From: Rathayibacter agropyri
Lineage (GTDB): Bacteria; Actinomycetota; Actinomycetes; Actinomycetales; Microbacteriaceae
DNA: 64,000 nucleotides
Direction of reading: 5' to 3'
NCBI RefSeq assembly: GCF_013249015.1
Contig: NZ_JABRPL010000002.1
Location: 592,030 to 656,029, forward strand
A program made the translations under genes and the position numbers. Of this stretch, positions 7,854 through 17,461 are shown piece after piece; within the stretch, counting starts at the first letter, position 1, and each line of letters begins with the position of its first letter. A model generated the notes under the pieces. That model saw only the letters and a list, made by a program, of their open reading frames with translations. It was not told the origin of the DNA and did no database searches.

Positions 7854-10238
7854 ATGCAACATATCAGGAGCACCCTGACGGAAGGAACGATCATCCGATC
7901 GATCGATCGCGCAGGGATGCGCACCGCCACCGCCGCCCCGACCTGGGAGGACGGCCTGATCGTCGGCAGCGGCCGTGTCGGCGCGGTCGCCCACGGGCCC
8001 GCCGACTCCCTCACCGTTTCGCTCGCGCACGAGCGCTGGTTCCTCCCCGTGAATCCACGGCCGGACGCCCCCGACCTTGCGAATGTGCGGGACGAGCTCC
8101 GCCGCGCCCTGCTCGGCGGCGACTCCGACACCGCGAGCGAGTTGCTGAACCAGGCCGCCCGCGACAGCGGCTACGACGGCGGCCTGATCTGGACGGATCC
8201 GCTCGGCCTCTGCGCGACCGTCACAATCCGTACGCCCGGCGGGGTCGCCGCGATGACCCGACTCATCGATCCGCTCGGTGGCGAGGCAGCCGTGGAGTGG
8301 ACCGACCTCGACGGCGGGCTGCACGCGGTGCGCCTGCTCGCCCCGCACGGCGGCGAGGGCGTGCGGGTGGCCCTGGAGTCCTCCGAGCCGACGGCCGTCA
8401 CCATCGAGCTGGCGCTCGGCGCGGGCGAGGCGACCTCGTTCGACACCGGGGTGCCCGACGCCTCCGCCGTGGTGTCGGCGCGGGTCGAGGGCGGTGCGAG
8501 CGGCGTGCTCACGGCCGACGCGGGCGAGGGAGGGACCGCGCGTGCCGTCACTCGCGCGACGAGCGGAGCGACGTGGCGCGTGGTCGAGGGCGCCGCCGTC
8601 TCGGTCGTCGAGCTCGCGGGGACGCCGCAGGTGCTGCGGCTGGACGTCGGCCTCGGGGCCGCGCCCGACGCCTCCGCTGCCCTCTCGTGGGGGACACTGC
8701 GCGATCGCCAGCGCGAAGGCCACGGCCGGTTGGTCGGCACCTCGATGCTCGACCTCGACGGCGTCTCCACCGCCGAACTGACCGAGGACCTGTGGGCCGC
8801 CGCCCGCTCCGGGGACGCGGGCGCACGCCGCCGCGTGGTCGAGCTGGCCTGGCTGAGCGGGCGGGCGAACATCGTCGCCTCGACCGGGGAGCTGCCGCCG
8901 ACGCTGCAGGGCGTCTGGCAGGGCACCTGGCGTCCGGCGTGGTCGGCCGACTACACGCTGAACGGCAACGTGCAGAACGGCGCGATGGCGGGGATGATCG
9001 CGACCGGGACGCCCGAGCTCGCACTCTCGCTGCTCGAACTCGTTCTCCCGCATCTCGAGGATTACCGTGACAACGCGCGGCTGGTCTACGGCGCCGAGGG
9101 GATGCTCCTGCCCTCGCGAATGTCGACGCACGGCCGCGCCGACCACTTCGTCGACGGGTATCCGCACCTGTTCTGGACCGGCTGCGGCGGCTGGGTGCTA
9201 CGCCTCGCGGCGGATGTGGTCGCCACTTCCGGCGACCGCTCGATCGTCGACGATCAGCTGTGGGAACTGGCGGAGGGAGTGCTGCGCTTCGCCGAGACCG
9301 CGACCGTGCTGGTCGACCGGGTGCGGCGGATCGTCCCCTCCTACTCCCCCGAGAACACGCCCGGTGGGCAGGGGGTGCCGACGGCGGTCGACGCGACGAT
9401 GGACGTGGCGATTCTCCGCGACGCCGCGCGTGCGACCGCGCTGCTCGGACGCGCCCGCGGCGACGACTCCCTCGACGCCCGCTGGACCCGTGTCCTGGCC
9501 GATCTGCCGGGGTATCGCGTGGCCGAGGACGGCACGCTCTCCGAGTGGATCGATCCGCGCTGGGGCGAACAGATTGCGCACCGCCACGCCTCGCAGCTGT
9601 ATCCGCTCTGGTACGAGCTCGACGCGGCGTTCGTGCGCGACGAACGGTTGCGGGCCGCGGCCGTGGCGACGGTCGAGGCGAAGATCGCCTGGCGGGCCAA
9701 GGCTCCGACGGCACCGCCCGGGCGGATGGAGATGGCGTTCGGTCTGGTGCAGATCGGGATCGCGGCGGCGGTGCTCGGCGAGGCGGAGGCGGCGCTAGTG
9801 TGCGCGGAGTGGCTGGCGGTGGAGCACTGGTCACCGACGCTGACGACACAGCACGACGCCGGACGCATCTTCAATCTCGACGCGAGCGGCGGGCTGCCGG
9901 GCCTGGTCGCGGCGATGCTGCTCGGATCGACGGCCGACTCGCTGACCGTGCTGCCGGCGCTGCCCGCGGCCTGGCCGCGCGGCTCCGTGACCGGGCTGCG
10001 GGCCCGCGGCGGGCTGGTCGTGGACCGGCTGGAGTGGGAGCCGGGGCGGGCGCGCCTGACGGTGCGCCGGATCGCGGGGGCGGAGTGGCTGGCGCCCGCG
10101 GAGGGGACGCTGGTCGTGGGCGGGCGGGCGGCCGTGGTCCGCGCGGCGGCGGCGGCAGGGCACGTGGACGAGGTGGCGGCAGGGCGCGTGCGGTTCGGGA
10201 CGGAGCCGCTGCGGCTGGTACTGGAGTGGCCAGCCTGA
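7854..10238 (+). CDS. Glycoside hydrolase family 95-like enzyme (alpha-L-fucosidase/alpha-L-galactosidase type)
   Basis: 794 aa. The N-terminal WEDGLIVGSGRVGAVAHG and the mid-protein LQGVWQGTWRPAWSADYTLN motifs are those of GH95, followed by the (alpha/alpha)6 barrel segments and a C-terminal beta domain. GH95 members remove terminal L-fucose or L-galactose from plant and host glycans. No signal peptide, so it should act on imported oligosaccharides. Start is uncertain: the ATG at 7854 has a poor ribosome site, while 7917 is an alternative ATG in frame; a good GGAAGGAA site at 7882-7889 has no standard start codon at the right distance. Which L-sugar it releases is not decidable here. Confidence 0.8.
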   Translation: MQHIRSTLTEGTIIRSIDRAGMRTATAAPTWEDGLIVGSGRVGAVAHGPADSLTVSLAHERWFLPVNPRPDAPDLANVRDELRRALLGGDSDTASELLNQAARDSGYDGGLIWTDPLGLCATVTIRTPGGVAAMTRLIDPLGGEAAVEWTDLDGGLHAVRLLAPHGGEGVRVALESSEPTAVTIELALGAGEATSFDTGVPDASAVVSARVEGGASGVLTADAGEGGTARAVTRATSGATWRVVEGAAVSVVELAGTPQVLRLDVGLGAAPDASAALSWGTLRDRQREGHGRLVGTSMLDLDGVSTAELTEDLWAAARSGDAGARRRVVELAWLSGRANIVASTGELPPTLQGVWQGTWRPAWSADYTLNGNVQNGAMAGMIATGTPELALSLLELVLPHLEDYRDNARLVYGAEGMLLPSRMSTHGRADHFVDGYPHLFWTGCGGWVLRLAADVVATSGDRSIVDDQLWELAEGVLRFAETATVLVDRVRRIVPSYSPENTPGGQGVPTAVDATMDVAILRDAARATALLGRARGDDSLDARWTRVLADLPGYRVAEDGTLSEWIDPRWGEQIAHRHASQLYPLWYELDAAFVRDERLRAAAVATVEAKIAWRAKAPTAPPGRMEMAFGLVQIGIAAAVLGEAEAALVCAEWLAVEHWSPTLTTQHDAGRIFNLDASGGLPGLVAAMLLGSTADSLTVLPALPAAWPRGSVTGLRARGGLVVDRLEWEPGRARLTVRRIAGAEWLAPAEGTLVVGGRAAVVRAAAAAGHVDEVAAGRVRFGTEPLRLVLEWPA

Positions 10239-10316
10239 TCGGGTCGCACGCCCGGCGCACCCGCGCACGCTGCAGTGCCGACTCGAGCGTGCGTGCGCGC
10301 CGTGACCGCGCACCGT

Positions 10317-11561
10317 CTACCCCGCGTCGCGCCCGTCCGCCTCCCCGCCAGCCGCGAAGCGCCGGTGCCGGAACAGCACCGCCACCACGCCCTCGATGAC
10401 CGCCGCCACCAGGATCAGGATCGCGAACGGCACGAGCGACACCTCCGCGAAGCCGCCCATCACCGGCATCACCAGCCCGGCCGCCGTGAAGCTCACCGTG
10501 CCGAGGATCGCCGTGACGCTCGCCGCCTCCCGTGACGGCCCCTGCAGCGAGAGGAACTGCACGGCCGGCGCACCCAGCGAGCGTCCGGCGAGTGCGAAGG
10601 TCAGCGCCCCCACGACCACGAGCAGCGGCTGGTCGCCCAGGATCGCGATCACGAACAGCACCACGGAGCCCACCGCCGTCGCCAGAGCTGACGCCGTCAT
10701 CGCCCACCGGGCGCCGAAGCGCGGAATGAGCACGCGGCCCGTCGTCTGCCCGACCGCAATCGTGATCAGCGAGGTCGCCAGAAAGAGCAGGCCGTAGCCG
10801 TCCGCGTTCACCCGGAACACGTTCGTGTAGAGGTACGGCGCCGTCGCCAGGTAGCCGAATCCCACCGACCAGCCGGCCGCCGAGGCCGCGGCGAGCGCCA
10901 GGATCCGCGGCCGGCGCAGCAGCCCGAACGAATTGCGGAGCGAGGGCATCAGCCCGCCCTGGTGCCGCTTCTCGCGCGGCAGCGTCTCGGGGAGCACCAG
11001 CAGCGCGATCACCGTGGCCACCGTCCCCCACACTGCGACGACGAGGAACGAGCCGCGCCAGTCGACCACCTTCGTCAGCTGCGCGCCGACCGAGGGCACC
11101 AGGATCGGGAACACACTCGTGATCACCGCGAGGTTCGCGAGCATCGTGACGAGCCGCTTGCCGCTGTACAGATCGCGCACGATGGCCACGACCACGACTC
11201 CGGCCGCCGTGCACGCCGCGCCCTGAATGAAGCGGGCGGGCATCAGCACCGCGGTCTCGGCCGTGCTCGCCGCGACCAGGCTCGCTGCGATGTGCAGCCC
11301 CGCCGAGATCCCGAGCGGCCAGCGCCGCCCGACCGCGTCGCTGAGCGGTCCGGAGAAGAGCTGGCCGGCCGCGAAGCCGAAGGTCGCGCCGGTGACGACG
11401 AGCTGGGCCGAGGCGGCCGAGATGTCGAGGTCGGCGCCGAGCGAGGGGAGAAAGGGCAGGACGAGGTCGATGGTCAGCGGGCCGAAGCCGACCAGCATCG
11501 CGAAGATCGGGAGGAGGATCCGCGCCGAGGGCACGGCACGCACGGCGACGGCGGCGCTCAC
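10317..11561 (-). CDS. MFS transporter of the Bcr/CflA drug-resistance type
   Basis: 414 aa from a GTG at 11561, the start that places the first membrane segment (RILLPIFAMLVGFGPLTIDL) at the N-terminus; an upstream open extension would run into the preceding glycosidase gene. About 12 hydrophobic segments are visible, with the motif GPLSDAVGRRWPL between segments 2 and 3 (MFS motif A) and RFIQGAACTAAGVVVV in segment 4. Members export drugs or small metabolites. It sits 61 bases behind the GH127 gene on the same strand, so it may export or import a sugar or toxic intermediate in that pathway; that is inference. Confidence 0.8.
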   Translation of the reverse strand: MSAAVAVRAVPSARILLPIFAMLVGFGPLTIDLVLPFLPSLGADLDISAASAQLVVTGATFGFAAGQLFSGPLSDAVGRRWPLGISAGLHIAASLVAASTAETAVLMPARFIQGAACTAAGVVVVAIVRDLYSGKRLVTMLANLAVITSVFPILVPSVGAQLTKVVDWRGSFLVVAVWGTVATVIALLVLPETLPREKRHQGGLMPSLRNSFGLLRRPRILALAAASAAGWSVGFGYLATAPYLYTNVFRVNADGYGLLFLATSLITIAVGQTTGRVLIPRFGARWAMTASALATAVGSVVLFVIAILGDQPLLVVVGALTFALAGRSLGAPAVQFLSLQGPSREAASVTAILGTVSFTAAGLVMPVMGGFAEVSLVPFAILILVAAVIEGVVAVLFRHRRFAAGGEADGRDAG

Positions 11562-11622
11562 GCGAGCCGGTCGGACATCGTCATGGGGGTCCTGTTCCTC
11601 GGATCCCGGCCAGCACAGCGGG

Positions 11623-13446
11623 TCATCGGGTCCTGGCCGAGTGGATCGGGAAGTAGAGCGAGAACGCTTCGTCGGCGATCTCGTGCACGGGTCGGAAGCG
11701 GATCGCGGCGGGCTGCCCGACCGTGCGGTAGCCGCGCAGCCACTGGGTCCACTGGCGCTCGTTGTCGGGGGCGAGGAGGGAGGCGGCGTCCTCAAGCGTT
11801 CCGTGCAGCGCGACCTCACGGTCGACCAGCCCGGCCAGCACGACAGCCCCCTCGACGAAGGCCACCGTGCCGGGCTCGTCCGGAATCGGCACCGTGCGCA
11901 CCTCGAACGGGAACGCGAGGTCGACGCTCGTCTCCCCGCCCGGGTGCTCGATCACGAGGACGTCCTCGCCGCGGCTCACCCGCTCGGAGTCACCGGCCAC
12001 CTGCGGCTCGTCGGCGATCCACTCGGGCACGCGCACCCGCACCCGCAGCGGCGCGCCCGAGAGCACGACCCGCAGGCGTGACGCGGTCGGCCGGCGGATG
12101 TCGCCCGCCTCCCCGGCGTTCGCATCGGGTCCGACGTAGCCGGCGTTGTCGAGCACCTCGACCCGCACGGCCGTCTCGGCGCCGTCGACCAGCACCCGCG
12201 TGCTCGCGTCGATGTGCTGCGCGATCGTGAGGCCGTCGCTGCCGGGGTAGAAGACCAGATCGGAGTGGCGGGTGTGCGCCTGCACAAGGGTGCCGTGGCA
12301 GCACCAGAAATCCTCGGTCGGCGTGCCCCAGTCTTTCCTCGCTCCGCCCTCCAGCGGGAGGAAGTAGGCGACCATGCCGGTGCGCGGGTGCTGCTGGGCG
12401 AGGATCCCGTTGAGCAGGGTGCGCTCGATGTAGTCGGCGTAAGCGAGATCGCCGGTCCAGCGCAGCAGCACGTCGGCCAGCCGGATCATGTTGTAGACGG
12501 TGCAGTGCTCCTGCGTCTTCTCGCCGCGGCGGGCCGCGAACTCGAACGGCGGCGTCCAGATCTCGCCCGAGGTTTGGCCGCCGGTGCAGAAGGTGCCGCG
12601 CGCGGTGACTGCCTGCCGCCAGTACTCCTCCACGATGCGGCGCCAGCGCTCGTCGCCGGTGACCTCGTAGGCCCGCGCGGCGCCAAGCACCTCCGGGATC
12701 GTGGTGTTCGCGTGCTTGTTCGTCAGAACGTCGCGCCCCTCGAGCAGCCCGTCGAAGAGCGAGCGGCGGTAGTAGCGCTCCAGCAACTCCGAGTAGACGG
12801 GATCGCCGGTGCTCGCGAGCAGGTCGGCCCAGACCTCGAGCATGCCGCCGACCTCGACCTCCATGATCCGCTGGAAGTCCTCATCGCTGAAGCCGCGCAC
12901 CCACTCCAGGAGCGGCACGGTCGCGTTCCGCGCGAGCCGCAGTGCCCGCTCGTCGCCGAGGTCGCGGTGCACGTCGACGAGCCCCATCAGGAGCTTGTGC
13001 ATCGCGTACTGCGGCGCCCAGATCGGCTGGCCCTCGGCGAGGCGGCGGAGAAAGCGCGGCGGGATCGCCCAGATCCAGCCGTCGCCGTTCTCCTCCTGGC
13101 AGCGCTCGAGGCCATCGAGCACCGCGTCGATCTTGACGCGGAGGAGGGCATCGCCCGTCACGGCGCTCTCGCGGGCCGCGCCCGAGAGCCAGTGGCCGAG
13201 GAAGTGGCCGCGCAGCGCGCCGCCCGGCGTCTCCCAGCCCCAGTGCCTGGTCAGGCCGCGAGCCTCGGGCGTGCCCTGGGAGGGCTTGAGGTGCCAGTCC
13301 TGCTCCACGATGCCCGCCTCCAGCAGGAAGTTTTGCAGTAGCGCATCGTCCTCGAGTGAGACGAGATAGGCGCGGTTCAGGCGTCGGCGGGAGTCGAACA
13401 GTCCGCGTTCGAGGCGGGTGCCCTGGAGGGTGGGAGGGGTCGGCAT
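11623..13446 (-). CDS. Beta-L-arabinofuranosidase (GH127)
   Basis: 607 aa (DUF1680/GH127). Hydrolyses beta-linked L-arabinofuranose as found on plant hydroxyproline-rich glycoproteins. Start ATG at 13446 follows GAGGAG at ideal spacing. The hallmark zinc-thiolate residues are visible: EHC in KTQEHCTVYNMIRLADV and the Cys pair in DFWCCHGTLVQAHTRH, matching the Cys nucleophile and Zn ligands of HypBA1-type enzymes. Additional family features are QYAMHKLLMGLVDVH and NGILAQQHP. No signal peptide, therefore cytoplasmic. Divergent from the GH36 gene with a symmetric operator-like site between them. Confidence 0.9.
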   Translation of the reverse strand: MPTPPTLQGTRLERGLFDSRRRLNRAYLVSLEDDALLQNFLLEAGIVEQDWHLKPSQGTPEARGLTRHWGWETPGGALRGHFLGHWLSGAARESAVTGDALLRVKIDAVLDGLERCQEENGDGWIWAIPPRFLRRLAEGQPIWAPQYAMHKLLMGLVDVHRDLGDERALRLARNATVPLLEWVRGFSDEDFQRIMEVEVGGMLEVWADLLASTGDPVYSELLERYYRRSLFDGLLEGRDVLTNKHANTTIPEVLGAARAYEVTGDERWRRIVEEYWRQAVTARGTFCTGGQTSGEIWTPPFEFAARRGEKTQEHCTVYNMIRLADVLLRWTGDLAYADYIERTLLNGILAQQHPRTGMVAYFLPLEGGARKDWGTPTEDFWCCHGTLVQAHTRHSDLVFYPGSDGLTIAQHIDASTRVLVDGAETAVRVEVLDNAGYVGPDANAGEAGDIRRPTASRLRVVLSGAPLRVRVRVPEWIADEPQVAGDSERVSRGEDVLVIEHPGGETSVDLAFPFEVRTVPIPDEPGTVAFVEGAVVLAGLVDREVALHGTLEDAASLLAPDNERQWTQWLRGYRTVGQPAAIRFRPVHEIADEAFSLYFPIHSARTR

Positions 13447-13468
13447 TCGGGAGCTCCTCGTCGTTGAT

Positions 13469-13482
13469 CGAGATCGATCTCT
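13469..13482. promoter_or_regulatory. Operator-like palindrome in the GH127/GH36 divergent promoter
   Basis: CGAGATCGATCTCT, containing the perfect palindrome GAGATCGATCTC with the central CG typical of LacI-family operators. It matches AGAGAACGATCTCT at 23057-23070 in 12 of 14 positions, so the LacI regulator at 23284-24285 may control both loci. The same 13-mer recurs inside the GH36 coding region at 13921-13933. Confidence 0.5.
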
Positions 13483-13521
13483 CACTGTACTCAGGTCGAG
13501 AGAGACGATAGGAATAGAGCT

Positions 13522-15711
13522 ATGAATCCGCCCCGGGTGATCCATGTCGTCGCCGCCGACGTCTCCGTCCTTCTCACCCAGACGGGAGACTTCCTGCCGG
13601 TCCTGGCCCACTGGGGTCCGCGGCTCGATGCGAGCGACGACGATTTGAGCGTCTACGCCACAACCCCCGTGCGCACAGGGATTGACGGGGAATCCGACGT
13701 GCCCTACGAGCCGTCGATGCTTCCCGAGCACAGCTTCGGGTGGGCCGGCTTGCCCGGTCTGCGGGTGCACCGCGGAGGTGCGGGCTGGTCTCCGCTGCTC
13801 GTCGTCACCGGGGTGTCGCTCGATGGCGAGACGGTCCCGGAGGGGGCGGTCGTGCAGACCGGAAGCGCCCTCGTCACCGTCGAAGCAAGCGATGCGGAGG
13901 CCGGAATCGCGGTGGTTCTGGAGATCGATCTCTCCGCCGCGGGACTCCTCCGCACTCGCGCGACGGTGCGCAACTCGCACGACGTAGGAACTCTCGAGAT
14001 CATCGGAGTCGACCCCTCTCTGCGCATCCCGGCTGAGGCCCGCGAGATCCTGGACTTCGCGGGCCGCTGGGGCACCGAGAAGATTCCGCAGCGCCACCCC
14101 GTCGTCGTGGGCACCCACTCCCGCTCGTCGCGCCGCGGGCGTACCGGACTCGACGCGACCACCGTCATCGCCGTCGGCACCCCCGGCTTCGACGGCGGCT
14201 CCGGACGCGTCTGGCTCTGCCACGTCGGCATCGGCGGCAACCACGAGCACGCCGTCGAGCGCGGCGACTCCCACCTGGCCTTCCGCGGCGGCGAACTGCT
14301 GCTGCCGGGCGAAGTGCGCCTGGCGAGCGGAGAAAGCTACGCGTCGCCCTGGATCTACGGCAGCTTCGGCGTTGGCCTCGATGACGCGGCTGCCCGCTAC
14401 CACGCCTTCCTCCGCGAGCGCTCGCGCGCCTCCCGGCGCCCGCGCCCCGTGACCCTCAACGTGTGGGAGGCCGTCTACTTCGACCAGGATCTCGCCACCC
14501 TGAGCGAGCTCGCCGACCGCGCCGCCGCCCTCGGCATGGAGCGCTACGTGCTCGATGACGGCTGGTTCCTCGGCCGCTCCGACGACCGCGCAGGGCTCGG
14601 CGACTGGACCGTCGATCCGGCGGCATGGCCGCAGGGCCTCGCTCCGCTCGCCGACCACGTGCGCGGCCTGGGCATGGAGTTCGGCCTCTGGGTCGAGCCG
14701 GAGATGATCAACGAGGACTCGGACCTCGCCCGCGCGCACCCCGACTGGATTCTGCGCACCCGCGACTCGTCGCTGCCCGCCCGCTGGCGCTTCCAGCAGG
14801 TGCTCGACCTCACCAACCCCGACGCGTTCGCGCACATCCTCGAGGCGCTCGACACGCTGATCCGCGACCTCGATGTGGCCTACCTGAAGTGGGACCACAA
14901 CCGCGATCTCGTGGACGCGGGCCACCCCGCCACGGGCGCCCCGGCGGTGCACGAGCAGACCCTCGCCGTCTACCGTCTGATGGACGAGCTACGCGCGCGC
15001 CACTCGGAACTCGAGATCGAGAGCTGCGCGTCCGGCGGCGGCCGGGTCGACCTGGGGGTGCTGGAGCGCACCGACCGCGTGCACACCTCCGACAACCACG
15101 ACCCGCTCGATCGCACCCGGATACTGCGCTGGACCGGCCTGCTGGTGCCGCCAGAGATGCTCGGCTCGCACGTCGCCTCCGACGTCTCATCGGTGACCGG
15201 CCGCACGAGCGATCTGCACACGCGCTGCGCGGTCGCGTTCCTCGGCCACTTCGGCGTGGAGTGGGACCTGCGCGAACTCGACGAGACCGACACGGCCGTC
15301 CTCGGTCGCTGGATCGCCGCCTACCGCGAGCACCGCGACCTGATCGCGACCGGCCGCGTCGTCGGGAGTGGGGACGTCGACCCGGACGCGCCGACCCTCC
15401 GCGGCGTCGTCGCTCTCGACGGCTCCGAGGCCCTGTACACGCTGATGACGCCCGTGCTCTCGGCCGACACCCGGAGCCGCGTCCGCCTCCCGGGCTTGCT
15501 CTCCGATGCGCGCTACCGCGTCGAGGCGGCACGGCCCGAGTCGCTCGGACCGTGGTGGCTGAGTCCGCGCTGGCTGGAGTCGACCGTCCCGCTCGACAGC
15601 GACGACGCGGCGCCCTCCTACTCCGGCAGCCTGCTGCGCGAGGCGGGTCTCGACCTGCTCGCGTTCCACCCGGACCGCGTCGTCGTCCTGCGGCTCGTCC
15701 GCGTCTCCTGA
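13522..15711 (+). CDS. Alpha-galactosidase (GH36)
   Basis: 729 aa. Releases alpha-linked galactose. Family blocks are visible in order: an N-terminal beta-sandwich; EAVYFDQDLATLSELADRAA at the barrel start; VLDDGWFLGRSDD; WVEPEMINEDSDLARAHPDW; AYLKWDHNR, whose Asp is the nucleophile; SCASGGGRVDLGVL; and HTSDNHDPLDR, whose Asp is the probable acid/base. No signal peptide. ATG at 13522 with AGGA upstream. The gene is divergent from GH127 and 66 bases upstream of GH51 on the same strand, probably one transcript. Confidence 0.93.
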   Translation: MNPPRVIHVVAADVSVLLTQTGDFLPVLAHWGPRLDASDDDLSVYATTPVRTGIDGESDVPYEPSMLPEHSFGWAGLPGLRVHRGGAGWSPLLVVTGVSLDGETVPEGAVVQTGSALVTVEASDAEAGIAVVLEIDLSAAGLLRTRATVRNSHDVGTLEIIGVDPSLRIPAEAREILDFAGRWGTEKIPQRHPVVVGTHSRSSRRGRTGLDATTVIAVGTPGFDGGSGRVWLCHVGIGGNHEHAVERGDSHLAFRGGELLLPGEVRLASGESYASPWIYGSFGVGLDDAAARYHAFLRERSRASRRPRPVTLNVWEAVYFDQDLATLSELADRAAALGMERYVLDDGWFLGRSDDRAGLGDWTVDPAAWPQGLAPLADHVRGLGMEFGLWVEPEMINEDSDLARAHPDWILRTRDSSLPARWRFQQVLDLTNPDAFAHILEALDTLIRDLDVAYLKWDHNRDLVDAGHPATGAPAVHEQTLAVYRLMDELRARHSELEIESCASGGGRVDLGVLERTDRVHTSDNHDPLDRTRILRWTGLLVPPEMLGSHVASDVSSVTGRTSDLHTRCAVAFLGHFGVEWDLRELDETDTAVLGRWIAAYREHRDLIATGRVVGSGDVDPDAPTLRGVVALDGSEALYTLMTPVLSADTRSRVRLPGLLSDARYRVEAARPESLGPWWLSPRWLESTVPLDSDDAAPSYSGSLLREAGLDLLAFHPDRVVVLRLVRVS

Positions 15712-15777
15712 TCCCCCGAATTTCCCGATCCCTCCCCGAGAATCCACAATCCCTCCCCGAGAACACTGGAGTCCTCC

Positions 15778-17292
15778 GTGCACAGCACCATCACCGTTGA
15801 CGTCGACCGCCCCGGCGCCACCATCAGCCGCCACCTCTACGGCCACTTCGCCGAGCACCTCGGCCGGTGCATCTACGACGGCTTCTGGGTCGGCGAGGAC
15901 TCGCCCGTCCCCAACGAGGGCGGGATTCGTCTCGACGTCGTCCAGGCCCTGCGCGCCCTCAACATCCCCAACCTCCGCTGGCCGGGCGGCTGCTTCGCCG
16001 ACCGCTACCACTGGACCAACGGCATCGGCCCGCGCGATCAGCGCCCCGGCCTGATTAACACGCAGTGGGGCGGAGTGGCGGAGGACAACTCCTTCGGCAC
16101 CCACGAGTTCATGGCCCTCTGCGAGCTGCTGGGTGCCGACGCCTACATCTCGGGCAACATCGGCTCGGGCACGGTGCAGGAGATGGCCGACTGGGCCGAG
16201 TACCTGACCGGAGCCGGGAGGTCGCCGATGGCGGACCTGCGTCGATCGCACGGCCGCGAGGAGCCGTGGACCGTTCGCTTCTGGGGGCTCGGCAATGAGA
16301 CCTGGGGCTGCGGTGGCAACATGCGTTCCGGCGCCTACGCCGACCTCGCCCGCCAATTCGGGACCTTCGTGCAGAGCGGCAACGACACTCCGCTCTACCG
16401 CGTGGCGGCCGGAGCAGACGGTGCCGACACGCACTGGACGCAGACGCTGATGGAGGTGATCCCCGAGATCGAGGGGCACCCGTTCTCCTCCGTGCCGTGG
16501 GAGTCGGTCTCGGTGCACTACTACACGATTGGCGGCTCCTGGCATGCGAAGGGCAGCGCCACGGACTTCGACGCGGACACTTACTGGAGCACGATCGTCG
16601 CCGCGCAGGGCATCGAGGAGCTGCTCCGCTCGCACGCCGCGGTGATGGACGTGCACGACCCCGAGAAGAAGTACGGGATGGTGCTGGACGAGTGGGGCAC
16701 CTGGTGGGATGTGGAGCCGGGCACGCACCCGGGGTTCCTGTTCCAGCAGAACACGATCCGCGACGCGATGGTCGCGGCCTGGCACTTCGACGTCTTCCAC
16801 GGCTTCGCCGACCGGTTGACGATGGCGAACATCGCGCAGACGGTGAACGTGTTGCAGGCGATGCTCCTCACCGACCCGGACGGCGGCGAGATGGTCCGCA
16901 CCCCGACCTACCACGTCTTCGAGATGAACAAGGGGCACCACGACGCGACCGTGCTGCCGACCACCGTCGCCGGGCCGACCCACGCGGTCGACGGCCGCGA
17001 CGTCCCCGTCTCCTCCGCCTCCGCCTCCGCCAAGGACGGGCGCGTGCTCGTCTCGCTGACCAACGTCGACCTCGACGAACCGCTCGACATCGCGCTCGAC
17101 ATCCGCGGCGGCACCGTGACCGGAGCGACCGGCCGCCTCCTCACCGCCGACCGGCCCGACGCTCACAACCGCCCGGGCGCCAGCGACGAGGTGAGCCCGG
17201 TGGCCCTAGACGGCCTCGAGACCACCGCGACCGGCCTGCGCGTGACGCTCCCGCCGCACTCCTTCGCAACCGTGACGCTGGAGCTCGCATGA
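15778..17292 (+). CDS. Alpha-L-arabinofuranosidase (GH51)
   Basis: 504 aa, intracellular type. Removes alpha-L-arabinofuranosyl residues from arabinan, arabinoxylan or arabinogalactan oligosaccharides. The acid/base Glu is in FWGLGNETWGCGGNM and the nucleophile Glu in MVLDEWGTWWDVEPG; LRWPGGCFADRYHW near residue 62 is also conserved. Start is GTG at 15778 after GGAG at good spacing. Just upstream two copies of ATCCCTCCCCGAGAA lie in direct repeat (about 15728-15763). It is followed by a 56-base perfect palindrome separating it from the convergent GH3 gene. Confidence 0.95.
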   Translation: MHSTITVDVDRPGATISRHLYGHFAEHLGRCIYDGFWVGEDSPVPNEGGIRLDVVQALRALNIPNLRWPGGCFADRYHWTNGIGPRDQRPGLINTQWGGVAEDNSFGTHEFMALCELLGADAYISGNIGSGTVQEMADWAEYLTGAGRSPMADLRRSHGREEPWTVRFWGLGNETWGCGGNMRSGAYADLARQFGTFVQSGNDTPLYRVAAGADGADTHWTQTLMEVIPEIEGHPFSSVPWESVSVHYYTIGGSWHAKGSATDFDADTYWSTIVAAQGIEELLRSHAAVMDVHDPEKKYGMVLDEWGTWWDVEPGTHPGFLFQQNTIRDAMVAAWHFDVFHGFADRLTMANIAQTVNVLQAMLLTDPDGGEMVRTPTYHVFEMNKGHHDATVLPTTVAGPTHAVDGRDVPVSSASASAKDGRVLVSLTNVDLDEPLDIALDIRGGTVTGATGRLLTADRPDAHNRPGASDEVSPVALDGLETTATGLRVTLPPHSFATVTLELA

Positions 17293-17381
17293 TCGCCGCG
17301 CGCTGAGGGCGCCCGGCGCCCGCCTGCCTGCTGCGGGTCGTCTCACGGCCGCCCCGCCCCCGCCGCGCCCCGCCCGAGCGT

Positions 17382-17437
17382 CGAGAGTCTAAAAGTTGTC
17401 GCACTCGGCGCCGAGTGCGACAACTTTTAGACTCTCG
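17382..17437. terminator. Perfect 56-base palindrome, bidirectional terminator
   Basis: Arms 17382-17409 and 17410-17437 are exact reverse complements with no loop bases beyond those forced by folding; the centre is GGCGCC. It lies between the stops of the convergent GH51 and GH3 genes. Each arm contains AAAAGTTGTC, so transcripts from either direction would form a long stem with an A/U stretch inside the stem rather than after it. Confidence 0.75.
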
Positions 17438-17461
17438 CGGCGGCGCGCGCAGCGCCCCCGC

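Noticed and set aside
8548-9849. Long antisense frame over the GH95 gene (433 codons)
   Set aside because: Arg/Ser/Pro-rich composition typical of shadow frames; no motif and no ribosome site.
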